A stretch of 64,000 nucleotides of DNA, taken from the NCBI GenBank assembly GCA_038134485.1, contig JAYPVG010000001.1, forward strand, positions 62,001 through 126,000, read 5' to 3'. The position numbers were made by a program, and so were the translations under genes. The notes below the pieces were generated by a model. It was not told the origin of the DNA, made no database searches, and saw nothing but the letters and a program-made list of their open reading frames with translations. The DNA comes from NORP240 sp038134485 (lineage in GTDB: Bacteria > Pseudomonadota > Gammaproteobacteria > Pseudomonadales > Pseudohongiellaceae). Positions 52,601-61,241 of this stretch are shown piece after piece; position 1 is the stretch's first letter, and each line of letters begins with the position of its first letter.

Positions 52601-52771
52601 TTACTGACCGCGATTGCCCGAAGTCGAGTAGGTATCCAAAAGCACATCTTCCCAGCCTTCGCGAACCAGATCCTGTTGTTGTACCCAGAGCATAATGTTA
52701 TTTTTCCGCGGGTCAAAGTAATTTTCGATGCGATTGGGCCCTCGGATAGGATTTTGGAGGCCGGATGACAT
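52601..52771 (-). CDS. Possible 56-residue protein
   Basis: In the 406-nt gap between the CorC-type gene and the HIT gene, the minus strand has a 56-codon frame from ATG 52771 (or GTG 52774) to TAA at 52601. The product is strongly polar and rich in residues seen in real proteins (NRIENYFDPRKNNIMLWVQQQD), with a plausible helix LVREGWEDVLLDTY. I see no strong ribosome site and no family. It may be a fragment or a genuine small gene. The rest of the gap (52461-52600 and 52772-52866) shows nothing recognised. Confidence 0.4.
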   Translation of the reverse strand: MSSGLQNPIRGPNRIENYFDPRKNNIMLWVQQQDLVREGWEDVLLDTYSTSGNRGQ

Positions 52772-52866
52772 CACTGAGTAATGACGTGGCGCCGTCTTCT
52801 AAAACCCTGATTTTGTGGCCTATCTAACTACCCCCTGCAGCAGAGATTAGACGGATACTTCTGGTT

Positions 52867-53325
52867 ATGCGCGATAATCCAGCTGAATTTGTTCTCGATC
52901 CGCGACTGGCTGCAGATTGTTATCAATTGGGTACCATTGACGGCCTTCTTGTGCTGCTTATGGATAATGCGCTGGTTCCGTGGTTCATTCTGGTGCCGCA
53001 AACCACAATCACGGAGTTGTGCGATTTGCCGACGCCCGTTTACGATTCCCTGAACAGGTTGACCAACCGGTTGTCTCAGCACGTGAGGGAGAGCTGGTCG
53101 GTCGAAAAATTAAATGTGGCGGCCATCGGAAATATGGTCAGGCAGCTGCACGTGCATGTTGTGGGGCGTCACGAGCGGGATTATTGCTGGCCGGGCGTCG
53201 TCTGGGGAAGGACTGAAAAACAGGCTTACCGACCGGAACAGGTTGAACAGATTCAGAACGCTCTGTCGATCTCTCTCGGTGTCGGTTTCACCTGCCTCCC
53301 GCTACGTCGAGGATTGAGCCAGTGA
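52867..53325 (+). CDS. HIT-family protein
   Basis: The 152-residue protein carries the HIT core: VPWFILVPQ strand, the LSQHVRESWSVEKLNVAAIGNMVRQLHVHVVGRH region with His95-x-His97, and DYCWPGVVWG. HIT proteins hydrolyse nucleoside monophosphate derivatives. In this subgroup the third His of HxHxH is replaced (HVHVVG), so activity may differ from classical Ap4A hydrolases. The last 38 nt overlap the convergent SDR gene. Confidence 0.85.
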   Translation: MRDNPAEFVLDPRLAADCYQLGTIDGLLVLLMDNALVPWFILVPQTTITELCDLPTPVYDSLNRLTNRLSQHVRESWSVEKLNVAAIGNMVRQLHVHVVGRHERDYCWPGVVWGRTEKQAYRPEQVEQIQNALSISLGVGFTCLPLRRGLSQ

Positions 53326-54037
53326 CGTATCCGGCCTGATCTGACAACAGCCAGAGAATGCAGCTGGCAACTTCTTCCGGTGTGCCGGTTCGCTGCATGG
53401 GCACTGAGGGCGCCAGGCGCACGGGTCTTTCTGCATCGCCAGTGTCAGCGTGAATATCAGTGTCAATCAGTCCCGGTCGTACGGCGTTGACCCGGATACC
53501 CTCTGCTGCAAGCTCCTTGGCCAGACCTATTGTCAGGGTATCGATGGCGCCCTTGCTGGCGGCGTAGTCGATGAACTCACCGGGTGAACCAATACGCGAA
53601 GCTACGGATGACAGGTTTACGATAGCACCTCCTTCACCGCCTTCGCTTGTCGCCATGCGCCTGACTGCTGCGCCAGCGCACAAAAAACTGCCTACGATAT
53701 TTATCTGGAACATTCGTTCCAACCTTTGTTGATCCATGTCCTGAATGCGGACGCTGCGGTCAATAATGCCCGCATTATTGACCAGTGCATCGAGGCGACC
53801 AAAGCTGTCATCGACAAACTGAAAAAGTGCCTGCACCTGGTCCTGTTGCCCGACATCCGCCGCAAAGCAATTGGCCGAGCCGCCGCCGGCCGTGATTCGC
53901 TCAACCAGAGCTTGTGCTTCTGCCTGTCGGTTACGGTAGTTGATGCAGACTTGCCAGCCTTGAGCTGCCGCGGCCAGAGCGGTTGCGGCGCCGATGCCGC
54001 GGCTGGCGCCTGTGATAAGAATGACTTTATTCGACAT
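53288..54037 (-). CDS. Short-chain dehydrogenase/reductase (SDR)
   Basis: The 249-residue enzyme is a classical SDR: nucleotide loop TGASRGIGAAT, NNAG motif, catalytic Ser in IVNLSSVAS and Tyr-x-x-x-Lys in IDYAASKGA. RNRQAEAQALVERI suggests NADP(H), as an Arg follows the second strand. It resembles FabG/glucose-1-dehydrogenase members and its substrate is unknown. Its 3-prime end overlaps the HIT gene by 38 nt. Confidence 0.9.
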   Translation of the reverse strand: MSNKVILITGASRGIGAATALAAAAQGWQVCINYRNRQAEAQALVERITAGGGSANCFAADVGQQDQVQALFQFVDDSFGRLDALVNNAGIIDRSVRIQDMDQQRLERMFQINIVGSFLCAGAAVRRMATSEGGEGGAIVNLSSVASRIGSPGEFIDYAASKGAIDTLTIGLAKELAAEGIRVNAVRPGLIDTDIHADTGDAERPVRLAPSVPMQRTGTPEEVASCILWLLSDQAGYVTGSILDVAGGR

Positions 54038-54108
54038 GCGAATCCTCTGGGTAGGGTAGTCGGTTAATAAATACTTCAGCGGATCCGCGACAGCGGGACT
54101 CTTTTCCT

Positions 54109-55287
54109 TTACCGGATTCTCTTCGGTGCTGAGCCGTTGACCCCCACTTCATAGACGCCCTGATGTGCGCCATTGAAAGTACCGCTGCTAAGCCATTCCA
54201 GTGATGCCCGGTGCAGGAATTTATACTGCGTCGTCTCCCAGACCGAGAAGTGGGTCGAACAGGCCATGGTTACCAGGACCTTGTTGTCGATTGCGGTCAG
54301 GTCATCGTATAGCACGCCGCGGCCCTCAGGGTTGTCCTGGGCTCCGACGACGATTATGGTCGGAGAAGCGACCCGTGCTGCGCCCTCGCGGTTCCAGAGT
54401 GGTCCATTGGGTACGAATGGTGCGCTGGTGCGTACTCGCATGACTCCGTGCTCGGGCCCCCAGACTGCACCCAGTGGATCGAAAGCCATGATGGTACTCC
54501 ACACCGCGTCACGCACTCCGGGGTCTACCTGATTGTCGCAGGCGACGTTTTGCTGCCAGCGCCCCTGGGTAAGAGTCTCGTAGGTCTGCAATCGCATCGG
54601 AACCCCGGGATCCTGCTGCTCGCGGTCTTCTCGACTGTAGCCCGGCGCGTACAGGAATAGCTTGTCGACCTTGTCGGGATTGCGTGCGGTGTAGCCGCCG
54701 GTGCGGGTACCACCCGCTGACCAGCCGATCAGACTGACCTTGTTTACTCCACGGAGTTCGCGAATATAATCAACCACGGTCGCAATCTCTTCCCAGTCCG
54801 ACTGCGTAGTCGACAGGCCACCTGTAAAGTCTGGTTCGCACGCTTCTTTCAACGGATGCGGCATTACCAGCCGCTGGTTTTCAGAATCCATGTTGCAGGC
54901 GTTATCCATTGTAGGTCTGGGCGAGCGGCCGTAACCGGTATGATCCATGGCGAAGGTATCGAAGCCAGCTTCCGCGAGGTATTCCATCCAGCTGTAATCC
55001 TTGTACTGCAGGTCGTAGTCGGGGATGGATGAAACCGAACCACCGTGAACGAATAACACCACTCGCCCCTCTCGGGGCTGGCCTGTTTCCCAGCGATCCG
55101 CCGCCGTTTCACTGTAGCGTTCTCTCAGATAGATGCCGACGCGTTGACCCTTGTTCGCGGGTGCAGTAGAGACATGGGGAACAAAACGCTCGATAGTGAC
55201 GATGTCTGATTGAGCTTGGCCTGCAGTCGACATAAACGTAAACAGAGGTAGTAATGCGAGTTTCAGTAAATTGGCGCGTAAAGGCAT
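54109..55287 (-). CDS. Secreted alpha/beta hydrolase
   Basis: ATG 55287 is chosen because GGAGG lies 8 nt upstream; 392 residues, with the frame open 78 nt further up. A signal peptide ends at STAGQAQ. The oxyanion strand VVLFVHGGSVSSIPDYDLQ, nucleophile elbow SLIGWSAGGTRTGG, Asp in IIVVGAQDNPEGRG and His in VTMACSTHFSVWE make a complete triad. It resembles secreted esterases and haloperoxidase-like hydrolases. It diverges from the exported quinone reductase across 282 nt. Confidence 0.87.
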   Translation of the reverse strand: MPLRANLLKLALLPLFTFMSTAGQAQSDIVTIERFVPHVSTAPANKGQRVGIYLRERYSETAADRWETGQPREGRVVLFVHGGSVSSIPDYDLQYKDYSWMEYLAEAGFDTFAMDHTGYGRSPRPTMDNACNMDSENQRLVMPHPLKEACEPDFTGGLSTTQSDWEEIATVVDYIRELRGVNKVSLIGWSAGGTRTGGYTARNPDKVDKLFLYAPGYSREDREQQDPGVPMRLQTYETLTQGRWQQNVACDNQVDPGVRDAVWSTIMAFDPLGAVWGPEHGVMRVRTSAPFVPNGPLWNREGAARVASPTIIVVGAQDNPEGRGVLYDDLTAIDNKVLVTMACSTHFSVWETTQYKFLHRASLEWLSSGTFNGAHQGVYEVGVNGSAPKRIR

Positions 55288-55569
55288 GGTTTTCGCCTCC
55301 TTGATCGTTATTTTTTTACCTGTCGTGGAAACCAGAACCCGCTGACCCCGAGATCGCCAGATCAACGTGCTTTATTAAGTTGACAGGCGCTCGATGGTAT
55401 CGCAATAGTCAGTTATTAACCATCGCATCGCTCAAATCCCGCGAGCGCTTCTCGAACAATCTGTTATCAGATTAGATCGGTGGACAGATGGCTGGTCGGC
55501 TTTTATGCTGTTTGACACGCCAGCCCGACGCCTGTCAGAAACCCGGTTCAGCTATGGAGGCATATAACG

Positions 55570-56595
55570 GTGAACCTCAGAACGCGATTTTTTGAGATAG
55601 GAACCTTAGTCCTTGTTGCATTATTTCTGCCTGTGAGGGGGCAAGCGCAGGTTCCACAGACGATGCAGGCCGTCGAAATTCGCCAGTTCGGCGGTCCGGA
55701 CGTTCTGACCTTGCAAGAGGTTGTTACGCCCGAACCCCAAGCGGATGAATTGCTGCTGAGGGTGCATGCTGCTGGCGTCAATCCCGTCGATACCGGTGCG
55801 CGTTCCGGCCGTTCTGCCGCCTTGACTAATGCTGCTTTGCCTTATATCCCCGGATTCGATGTCAGTGGCGTAGTGGTAGCCGTTGGATCTGCGGTGAGCG
55901 GATTCAGTGTCGGCGATCCTGTCTATGCCATGCTTGATCTGCGACGCGGAGGGGCTTATGCCGAATATGCGCTGGTGAAGCAGAACGAGGCAGCCTTAAA
56001 GCCGGGAAATCTAAGCTTCGCTGAGGCGGCAGCATTGCCGCTAGTGGCGCTAACCGCCTGGCAGGCTTTGTTCGATACTGCCGAACTGCAGCCCGGTCAG
56101 ACGGTATTGATCCATGGTGGCGCTGGCGGTGTCGGGTCTATAGCCGTTCAGCTGGCAAGGTGGAGAGGCGCCAGAGTGATCGCTACCGGTTCCGATTACA
56201 GTCAGGATTTCTTGCGTGAACTGGGAGCGGATGTGACTGTGGATTACCGCAATCAGCGGTTCGAGGATTATGCCGACGGTGTCGACGTGGTGCTCGATAC
56301 CGTGGGACGCGATACCCAGGTTCGTTCTCTGGGCGTTGTTCGGGACGGAGGAATTCTGGTCTCGCTGGTGGGGCTGGTACCTGAGGCCAGGAATCCTCCG
56401 GCGGGGGTTCGGGCTATTTCCATTCTGGTTCGGGCCGATGGCCCGCAGCTGGGCCAACTCGGAGAACTCCTTGCTGATGGTGTAATTCGCCCCGTAGTCA
56501 GTTATCGGTTTCCCCTCACAGATGCGCCCGAGGCACACCGACAAATCGAGACTCGCAGTACCCGTGGCAAGATCGTGCTTGAAACAGGCTTCTGA
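55570..56595 (+). CDS. Quinone-reductase-like MDR enzyme with a signal peptide
   Basis: The GTG start at 55570 has GGAGG 9 nt upstream; 341 residues. Residues 1-27 (MNLRTRFFEIG then TLVLVALFLPV and GQAQ) look like a Sec signal. The enzyme part is a full MDR oxidoreductase: FGGPDVLTLQEV, HAAGVNPVDTGARSG, PYIPGFDVSGVV, the nucleotide loop HGGAGGVGSIAVQLARWRG and RSTRGKIVLETGF. NAD(P)H is normally absent from the periplasm, so export would be odd; the start could instead be an internal Met (TMQAVEIRQ, about residue 32). Confidence 0.82.
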   Translation: MNLRTRFFEIGTLVLVALFLPVRGQAQVPQTMQAVEIRQFGGPDVLTLQEVVTPEPQADELLLRVHAAGVNPVDTGARSGRSAALTNAALPYIPGFDVSGVVVAVGSAVSGFSVGDPVYAMLDLRRGGAYAEYALVKQNEAALKPGNLSFAEAAALPLVALTAWQALFDTAELQPGQTVLIHGGAGGVGSIAVQLARWRGARVIATGSDYSQDFLRELGADVTVDYRNQRFEDYADGVDVVLDTVGRDTQVRSLGVVRDGGILVSLVGLVPEARNPPAGVRAISILVRADGPQLGQLGELLADGVIRPVVSYRFPLTDAPEAHRQIETRSTRGKIVLETGF

Positions 56596-56607
56596 GCGAC
56601 GCCGCGC

Positions 56608-56650
56608 TTGACATTCATCCGGCTTAAAAATACTGTACATATATACAGTA
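56608..56650 (+). promoter_or_regulatory. LexA-controlled promoter of dnaE2
   Basis: TTGACA (56608-56613) is a consensus -35 box; 17 nt further TACTGT (56631-56636) is the -10. The -10 lies inside a perfect 20-bp LexA operator, 56631-56650, CTGT-N8-ACAG with an AT-alternating centre. LexA would block RNA polymerase directly. The dnaE2 ATG follows 15 nt after the operator. Confidence 0.92.
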
Positions 56651-56665
56651 TTTTTAGTTGCTATC

Positions 56666-59600
56666 ATGGCCACAGAATCCCCCCAGGAAACCGGGTGCGA
56701 GTATCTCTCTGCACCTGGAGAGAAGTCGCCGCCTTCCGATTTGCCAGCCTGTTCCGTCGCTAACTACCCCGGCTATGCCGAGCTGCATTGTATTTCCAAC
56801 TACACTTTTCTGCGTGGCGCCTCGTTTCCCGAAGAGCTGGTAGAGACTGCCAGTAACTTTGGATACCGGGCACTGGCAATCACTGACGAATGTTCTCTAA
56901 GCGGTGTAGTGCGTGCCCATGTGGCGGCGAGGGACAGAGGACTCAAGCTGATAGTGGGTTCGGAATTCACCGTCAGCAGTGGAGCCGCACCAGCCGCCTG
57001 TCATGACTTCGAGCTGGTGCTTCTGGCAACCAGCCGCATCGGCTATGGTCAGCTTAGCCACTTGATTAGCTGCGCGCGGCGCGAAACCCGTAAAGGCGAT
57101 TATCGTCTTGACCGTGAAATGCTGGAAAGTAACCTGCCCATTGAATGTCTCGCACTCTGGGTGCCGGATATCAAACAGGCAGCTGAAACCACCGTTTCGC
57201 AATTAGTATGGCTGAACCGATTGCTGCCCGGCAGGCTGTGGATTGCAGTCGAGCTGTTGCTGCGGGGCGACGATAGGAAGAGGCTGCACTACCTGCAGCA
57301 ACTGGGCCGGCAGTTTGCCGTCCCCCTGTGTGCTGCCGGCGGCGTCTACATGCACAGCCAGCAGCGGCGTATTCTGCAGGATACGGTTACGGCTATTCGT
57401 CTGGGCAGGCGTATTGATGAGCTGGGTTTTGATGGTGAGCCCAATGGTGAAAGACATCTGCGAAAACTGGAACAACTGGTCAAATTATATCCACATCAAT
57501 TACTGGAGGAGACGGTCCGAATAGCCGACCGCTGTCGCTTTTCTCTCGATGAGCTCCGTTATGAATATCCAAGGGAGCTGGTGCCGGATGGCTATGCTGC
57601 GCATGCCTGGTTGCGCGAATTGACCGAGCAGGGCATTCGCCGACGCTGGCCCGGTGGAGCCACGGCTGAGGTGCGTAATATCATCGAACATGAGTTGGCA
57701 CTGATCAGGGAGCTGCGTTATGAACACTACTTTCTCACGGTTCATGATCTGGTGGATTATGCCCGTAGCAAGGGCATTCTCTGTCAGGGCCGTGGGTCTG
57801 CTGCCAATTCAGCGGTCTGTTACTGCCTGGGTATCACCGAGGTAGACCCGGCAAGGGTGGCAGTACTGTTCGAACGTTTTATTTCCCGCGAACGCGACGA
57901 ACCACCGGATATCGACGTGGATTTTGAGAATGCTCGCCGCGAGGAAGTCATTCAGTACATCTACTGCAAGTACGGCCGCGGCAGGGCAGCGCTGGCGGCT
58001 ACCGTCATTACCTACCGCTCCCGTAGCGCTATCCGTGATGTTGGCAAGGCACTTGGTATCGAGAATGAGCTGCTGGATCATGTATCCAGGTCCATCTACT
58101 GGTGGGGATCCAGTCTCGAAGAACAGCTGTCTGATTCGGGAATCGATTATTCCGACCCGCGCATCAGGCAGCTGGTATACCTGACCGGTAACCTGATCGG
58201 TTTCCCTCGCCATCTGTCCCAGCATGTGGGGGGATTTGTCATCAGCCAGGGTCTGCTGTCACATCTGGTGCCTATCGAAAATGCCGCCATGACGGATCGC
58301 ACGGTGATTCAGTGGGAAAAAGATGACCTGGAAGCACTGGGTTTGCTGAAGATCGACGTGCTGGCGCTCGGCATGCTAACTGCAGTACAGAAATGCCTGA
58401 AACTAGTGAGCGAGTACAGCACCGAGGAACTCACGATGCAGAAGGTTCCCGCTGAAGACCCCCTGGTATACGAAATGATGGGGGAGGCGGATACCGTCGG
58501 CGTGTTCCAGATCGAATCCAGAGCCCAGATGAGTATGCTGCCCCGGCTGAAGCCTCGTAATTATTACGACCTGGTAATCCAGATTGCGATTGTGCGACCT
58601 GGCCCTATTCAGGGTGATATGGTGCATCCCTACCTCGCGAGGCGCGCCGGCAAAGAGGAGGTTTCCTACCCGGGTGATGAGGTTAAAAAGGTTCTGGAAA
58701 GGACACTTGGGGTACCGATTTTTCAGGAACAGGTTATGCAGCTGGCGATGGTGGCGGCCGGCTTCAGCGGCGGCGAAGCGGATCAGCTGCGTCGTGCGAT
58801 GGCTGCGTGGAAGAGGAAGGGGGGGCTGGAGCCCTACCGTGACAGATTGATCGAGGGCATGCTGGAGCGGGGTTATGAACGGGGTTTTGCCGAACAATTA
58901 TTCCGCCAGATACAGGGATTTGGGGATTATGGTTTCCCCGAATCGCATTCTGCCAGCTTTGCCCTGATCGCTTATGTGTCTTCCTGGATGAAGTGTTATC
59001 ACCCGGCGGCTTTTTGCTGCGCGCTGTTGAACAGCCAGCCTATGGGATTCTACGCACCGGCTCAGCTTATTCAGGATGCGAGGCGCCATGGTGTTGAGGT
59101 GCTGCCGGTGGATGTGAACAGGAGTTTTTATGAATGTACGCTGGAATACACCGGGGACCTGGGAGCAGTATCCGCTGTTCCAGTTCCTTCCCGGACAGAA
59201 TGCGTCGACAAAGGATGTGATTTTACCCGCAATCCGTCACCGTCGCTGCGTATCGGTTTCAACCAGGTAAAGGGATTATCGGAAGCTGGGGCCTGGGCCA
59301 TTGTAGATGCCAGGGAAAAGGCAACCAGTAAGGAGAGACAAGAAGCAAATACAAATATAAAGGCAAAGACAAAGACAAAGACAAAGACAAAGACAAAGAC
59401 AAAGACAAAGACAAAGACAAAGGGGCCCATTTGTCGCCAGCAGATAGCTGCTACAGGTGAACAATTTGGCACGGTAAGAGATCTGGTTTTCCGCAGTGGT
59501 ATCAATAAAAAAGATCTGGAGGCGCTCGCGGCTGCCGATGCGCTGCGTGGAGTGAGTGGTGACCGGCATCGTGCTTTCTGGTATGCCGCCGGTGTTGAGT

Positions 59601-60172
59601 CAGAAAAAAGCTGGTGCCCGGTTGTAGAATCTGTCCTGCGGTGCGCCGCCGATAATGAAATAAAGACCGCGGGCAGGGTAATGTCCGGCAGTTTTTATGC
59701 TGACCCGAAATTCGATAGCGAACCTGAAGTGGATGTCTTGCTGCCGGTAGCTTCGGAGGGTCAGAACATCATGGCAGACTACGGTGCGACCGGATTTACC
59801 CTGCGCCGCCACCCGTTGGCGTTATTAAGAGATCATCTGCAGGATTACCAGGTAACCTGCGCCAGCATGCTTGACGAGGCTGCCAACGAAAGCGTTGTCA
59901 AGACGGTTGGAGTTGTGACATGTCGGCAGCGTCCCATGACAGCATCAGGTGTCACATTTATTACCATGGAGGACGAAACGGGTTGTGTTAACGTGGTGAT
60001 CTGGCCAGCGTTGGGAGAGCGACAGCGGCCGGTGGTGCGCCAGGCCAGGTTGCTGGGGGTGAGTGGTCACGTGCAGCACAGTGATGGAGTGACTCACCTG
60101 ATAGCCCGAGAGTTGGTGGATCTCACCCACTGGTTGGGAGCCATGCAGCTGTCTTCCAGGGACTTCACTTGA
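56666..60172 (+). CDS. dnaE2: Error-prone DNA polymerase DnaE2
   Basis: The 1168-residue protein is a C-family polymerase of the DnaE2 (ImuC) type. It starts after an acidic 35-residue leader with the PHP domain (YAELHCISNYTFLRGASFPEEL, TDECSLSGVVRAH). The catalytic aspartates lie in PDIDVDF (residues 414-420). The palm and fingers include QGRGSAANSAVCYCLGIT and SQHVGGFVISQGLL; a HhH region and a C-terminal OB fold (VKTVGVVTCRQRP...FITMEDETGCVNVVIWP) follow. DnaE2 does translesion synthesis with ImuA and ImuB, encoded nearby on the other strand. Between the HhH region and VRDLVFRSGI lies a Lys-Thr repeat of about 20 residues, absent from usual DnaE2. Confidence 0.95.
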   Translation: MATESPQETGCEYLSAPGEKSPPSDLPACSVANYPGYAELHCISNYTFLRGASFPEELVETASNFGYRALAITDECSLSGVVRAHVAARDRGLKLIVGSEFTVSSGAAPAACHDFELVLLATSRIGYGQLSHLISCARRETRKGDYRLDREMLESNLPIECLALWVPDIKQAAETTVSQLVWLNRLLPGRLWIAVELLLRGDDRKRLHYLQQLGRQFAVPLCAAGGVYMHSQQRRILQDTVTAIRLGRRIDELGFDGEPNGERHLRKLEQLVKLYPHQLLEETVRIADRCRFSLDELRYEYPRELVPDGYAAHAWLRELTEQGIRRRWPGGATAEVRNIIEHELALIRELRYEHYFLTVHDLVDYARSKGILCQGRGSAANSAVCYCLGITEVDPARVAVLFERFISRERDEPPDIDVDFENARREEVIQYIYCKYGRGRAALAATVITYRSRSAIRDVGKALGIENELLDHVSRSIYWWGSSLEEQLSDSGIDYSDPRIRQLVYLTGNLIGFPRHLSQHVGGFVISQGLLSHLVPIENAAMTDRTVIQWEKDDLEALGLLKIDVLALGMLTAVQKCLKLVSEYSTEELTMQKVPAEDPLVYEMMGEADTVGVFQIESRAQMSMLPRLKPRNYYDLVIQIAIVRPGPIQGDMVHPYLARRAGKEEVSYPGDEVKKVLERTLGVPIFQEQVMQLAMVAAGFSGGEADQLRRAMAAWKRKGGLEPYRDRLIEGMLERGYERGFAEQLFRQIQGFGDYGFPESHSASFALIAYVSSWMKCYHPAAFCCALLNSQPMGFYAPAQLIQDARRHGVEVLPVDVNRSFYECTLEYTGDLGAVSAVPVPSRTECVDKGCDFTRNPSPSLRIGFNQVKGLSEAGAWAIVDAREKATSKERQEANTNIKAKTKTKTKTKTKTKTKTKTKGPICRQQIAATGEQFGTVRDLVFRSGINKKDLEALAAADALRGVSGDRHRAFWYAAGVESEKSWCPVVESVLRCAADNEIKTAGRVMSGSFYADPKFDSEPEVDVLLPVASEGQNIMADYGATGFTLRRHPLALLRDHLQDYQVTCASMLDEAANESVVKTVGVVTCRQRPMTASGVTFITMEDETGCVNVVIWPALGERQRPVVRQARLLGVSGHVQHSDGVTHLIARELVDLTHWLGAMQLSSRDFT
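59365..59418 (+). repeat. Nine copies of AAAGAC inside dnaE2
   Basis: The hexanucleotide AAAGAC is repeated nine times without interruption, followed by a partial AAAG. In frame it codes a Lys-Thr tract at about residues 900-919 of DnaE2. Six is a multiple of three, so gain or loss of units would change length without breaking the frame. It sits in a linker-like part between the HhH domain and the next helix. Confidence 0.95.
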
Positions 60173-60332
60173 TGCAGCCGCCAATTGTTGATTCACAATA
60201 CGAGACTACCAAGTCAGCACATTCATGGAAGCAACAGAAAGGCTTGGATAGCTGCTAAAATGCTTGTCACTACACCAGGATTAACTAATTTGGATAAAGG
60301 GACTGGGCATCGTGTGCCATGACCGTAAGCCT

Positions 60333-61166
60333 ATGGATAACAATCAACTGTTTCTCAATAATGCCCAGATAACTGAATTCAATGAGAAAGGATTCCTGGT
60401 AGTGGACTTCGGCATTGATGATCGCCTGCTCGAAGCGATCAGGTACAAGGTTTTTCCCTACTACCCCGACGAATTCAAGAATCAGCCCACTATACCTGCT
60501 CGAGTGCAGGACGTGTGGCAAAAAGTTGACGAGGTACGTCAACTAGCGGTTAACAGAGACATACTGCAAGCACTGGAACAACTGTACGGTCGCAGACCAC
60601 TGCCGTTCCAGACCCTGAATTTCCCCGTGGGAACTGCGCAGCTGCCACACTCGGATACGATTCACTTCAATTCGATTCCGGGAGGCTATATGGCCGGGGT
60701 CTGGGTTGCGCTGGAAGACATGGACGAGAACAACGGGTCTCTCATTTACTATCCCGGTAGCCACAGGCTTCCCGAGCTGAATATGCAGGACCTGGGTCTC
60801 GGTAACGGTTACGAGTATTACAAGGAATACGAACAGTGCATCCAGAAATTGATTGTCGAGCGTGGGCTGAAGGAAGAATACGCGATAATCCGCAAGGGCG
60901 AAGCGCTGATCTGGCATGCCAACCTCTTGCACGGAGGAGCGCCTCGCAAGGATCCATCCCGAAGCCGTCACTCCCAGGTGACCCACTACTTCTTTGCAGA
61001 TTGCAGGTACTACACGCCAATGCTCAGCAGCGAAGGTAATCTTAGCTACCGTGATCCGGTCTGGATTCCCGAGTCTGCTGACGAAGTACCACAGGTATTG
61101 AGGAAACTGTCGCCAGGTCTGGTCCGGCGAGTGTTACGCAAGCTGGGCCTGGTTGCCGGAATGTAA
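60333..61166 (+). CDS. Phytanoyl-CoA dioxygenase (PhyH) family protein
   Basis: ATG 60333 is chosen (277 residues); GTG 60312 is an alternative with AGGGA upstream. The double-stranded beta-helix shows the Fe(II) facial triad: His106-x-Asp108 in LPHSDTIHF and His200 in WHANLLHGG, with Arg212 as probable 2-oxoglutarate anchor in SRSRHSQVTHYFF. VWVALEDMDENNGSLIYYPGSHRLPEL is the family core. PhyH enzymes hydroxylate varied small molecules. It lies between dnaE2 and imuB, convergent with imuB, and has no LexA box of its own. Confidence 0.87.
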   Translation: MDNNQLFLNNAQITEFNEKGFLVVDFGIDDRLLEAIRYKVFPYYPDEFKNQPTIPARVQDVWQKVDEVRQLAVNRDILQALEQLYGRRPLPFQTLNFPVGTAQLPHSDTIHFNSIPGGYMAGVWVALEDMDENNGSLIYYPGSHRLPELNMQDLGLGNGYEYYKEYEQCIQKLIVERGLKEEYAIIRKGEALIWHANLLHGGAPRKDPSRSRHSQVTHYFFADCRYYTPMLSSEGNLSYRDPVWIPESADEVPQVLRKLSPGLVRRVLRKLGLVAGM

Positions 61167-61241
61167 TCCGATTATGGGGCTTTCGGGAGGGTACCAGTGC
61201 GACGCAGCCCTGCTGTCTGATTGGGATTCCGCTCTTATCTG

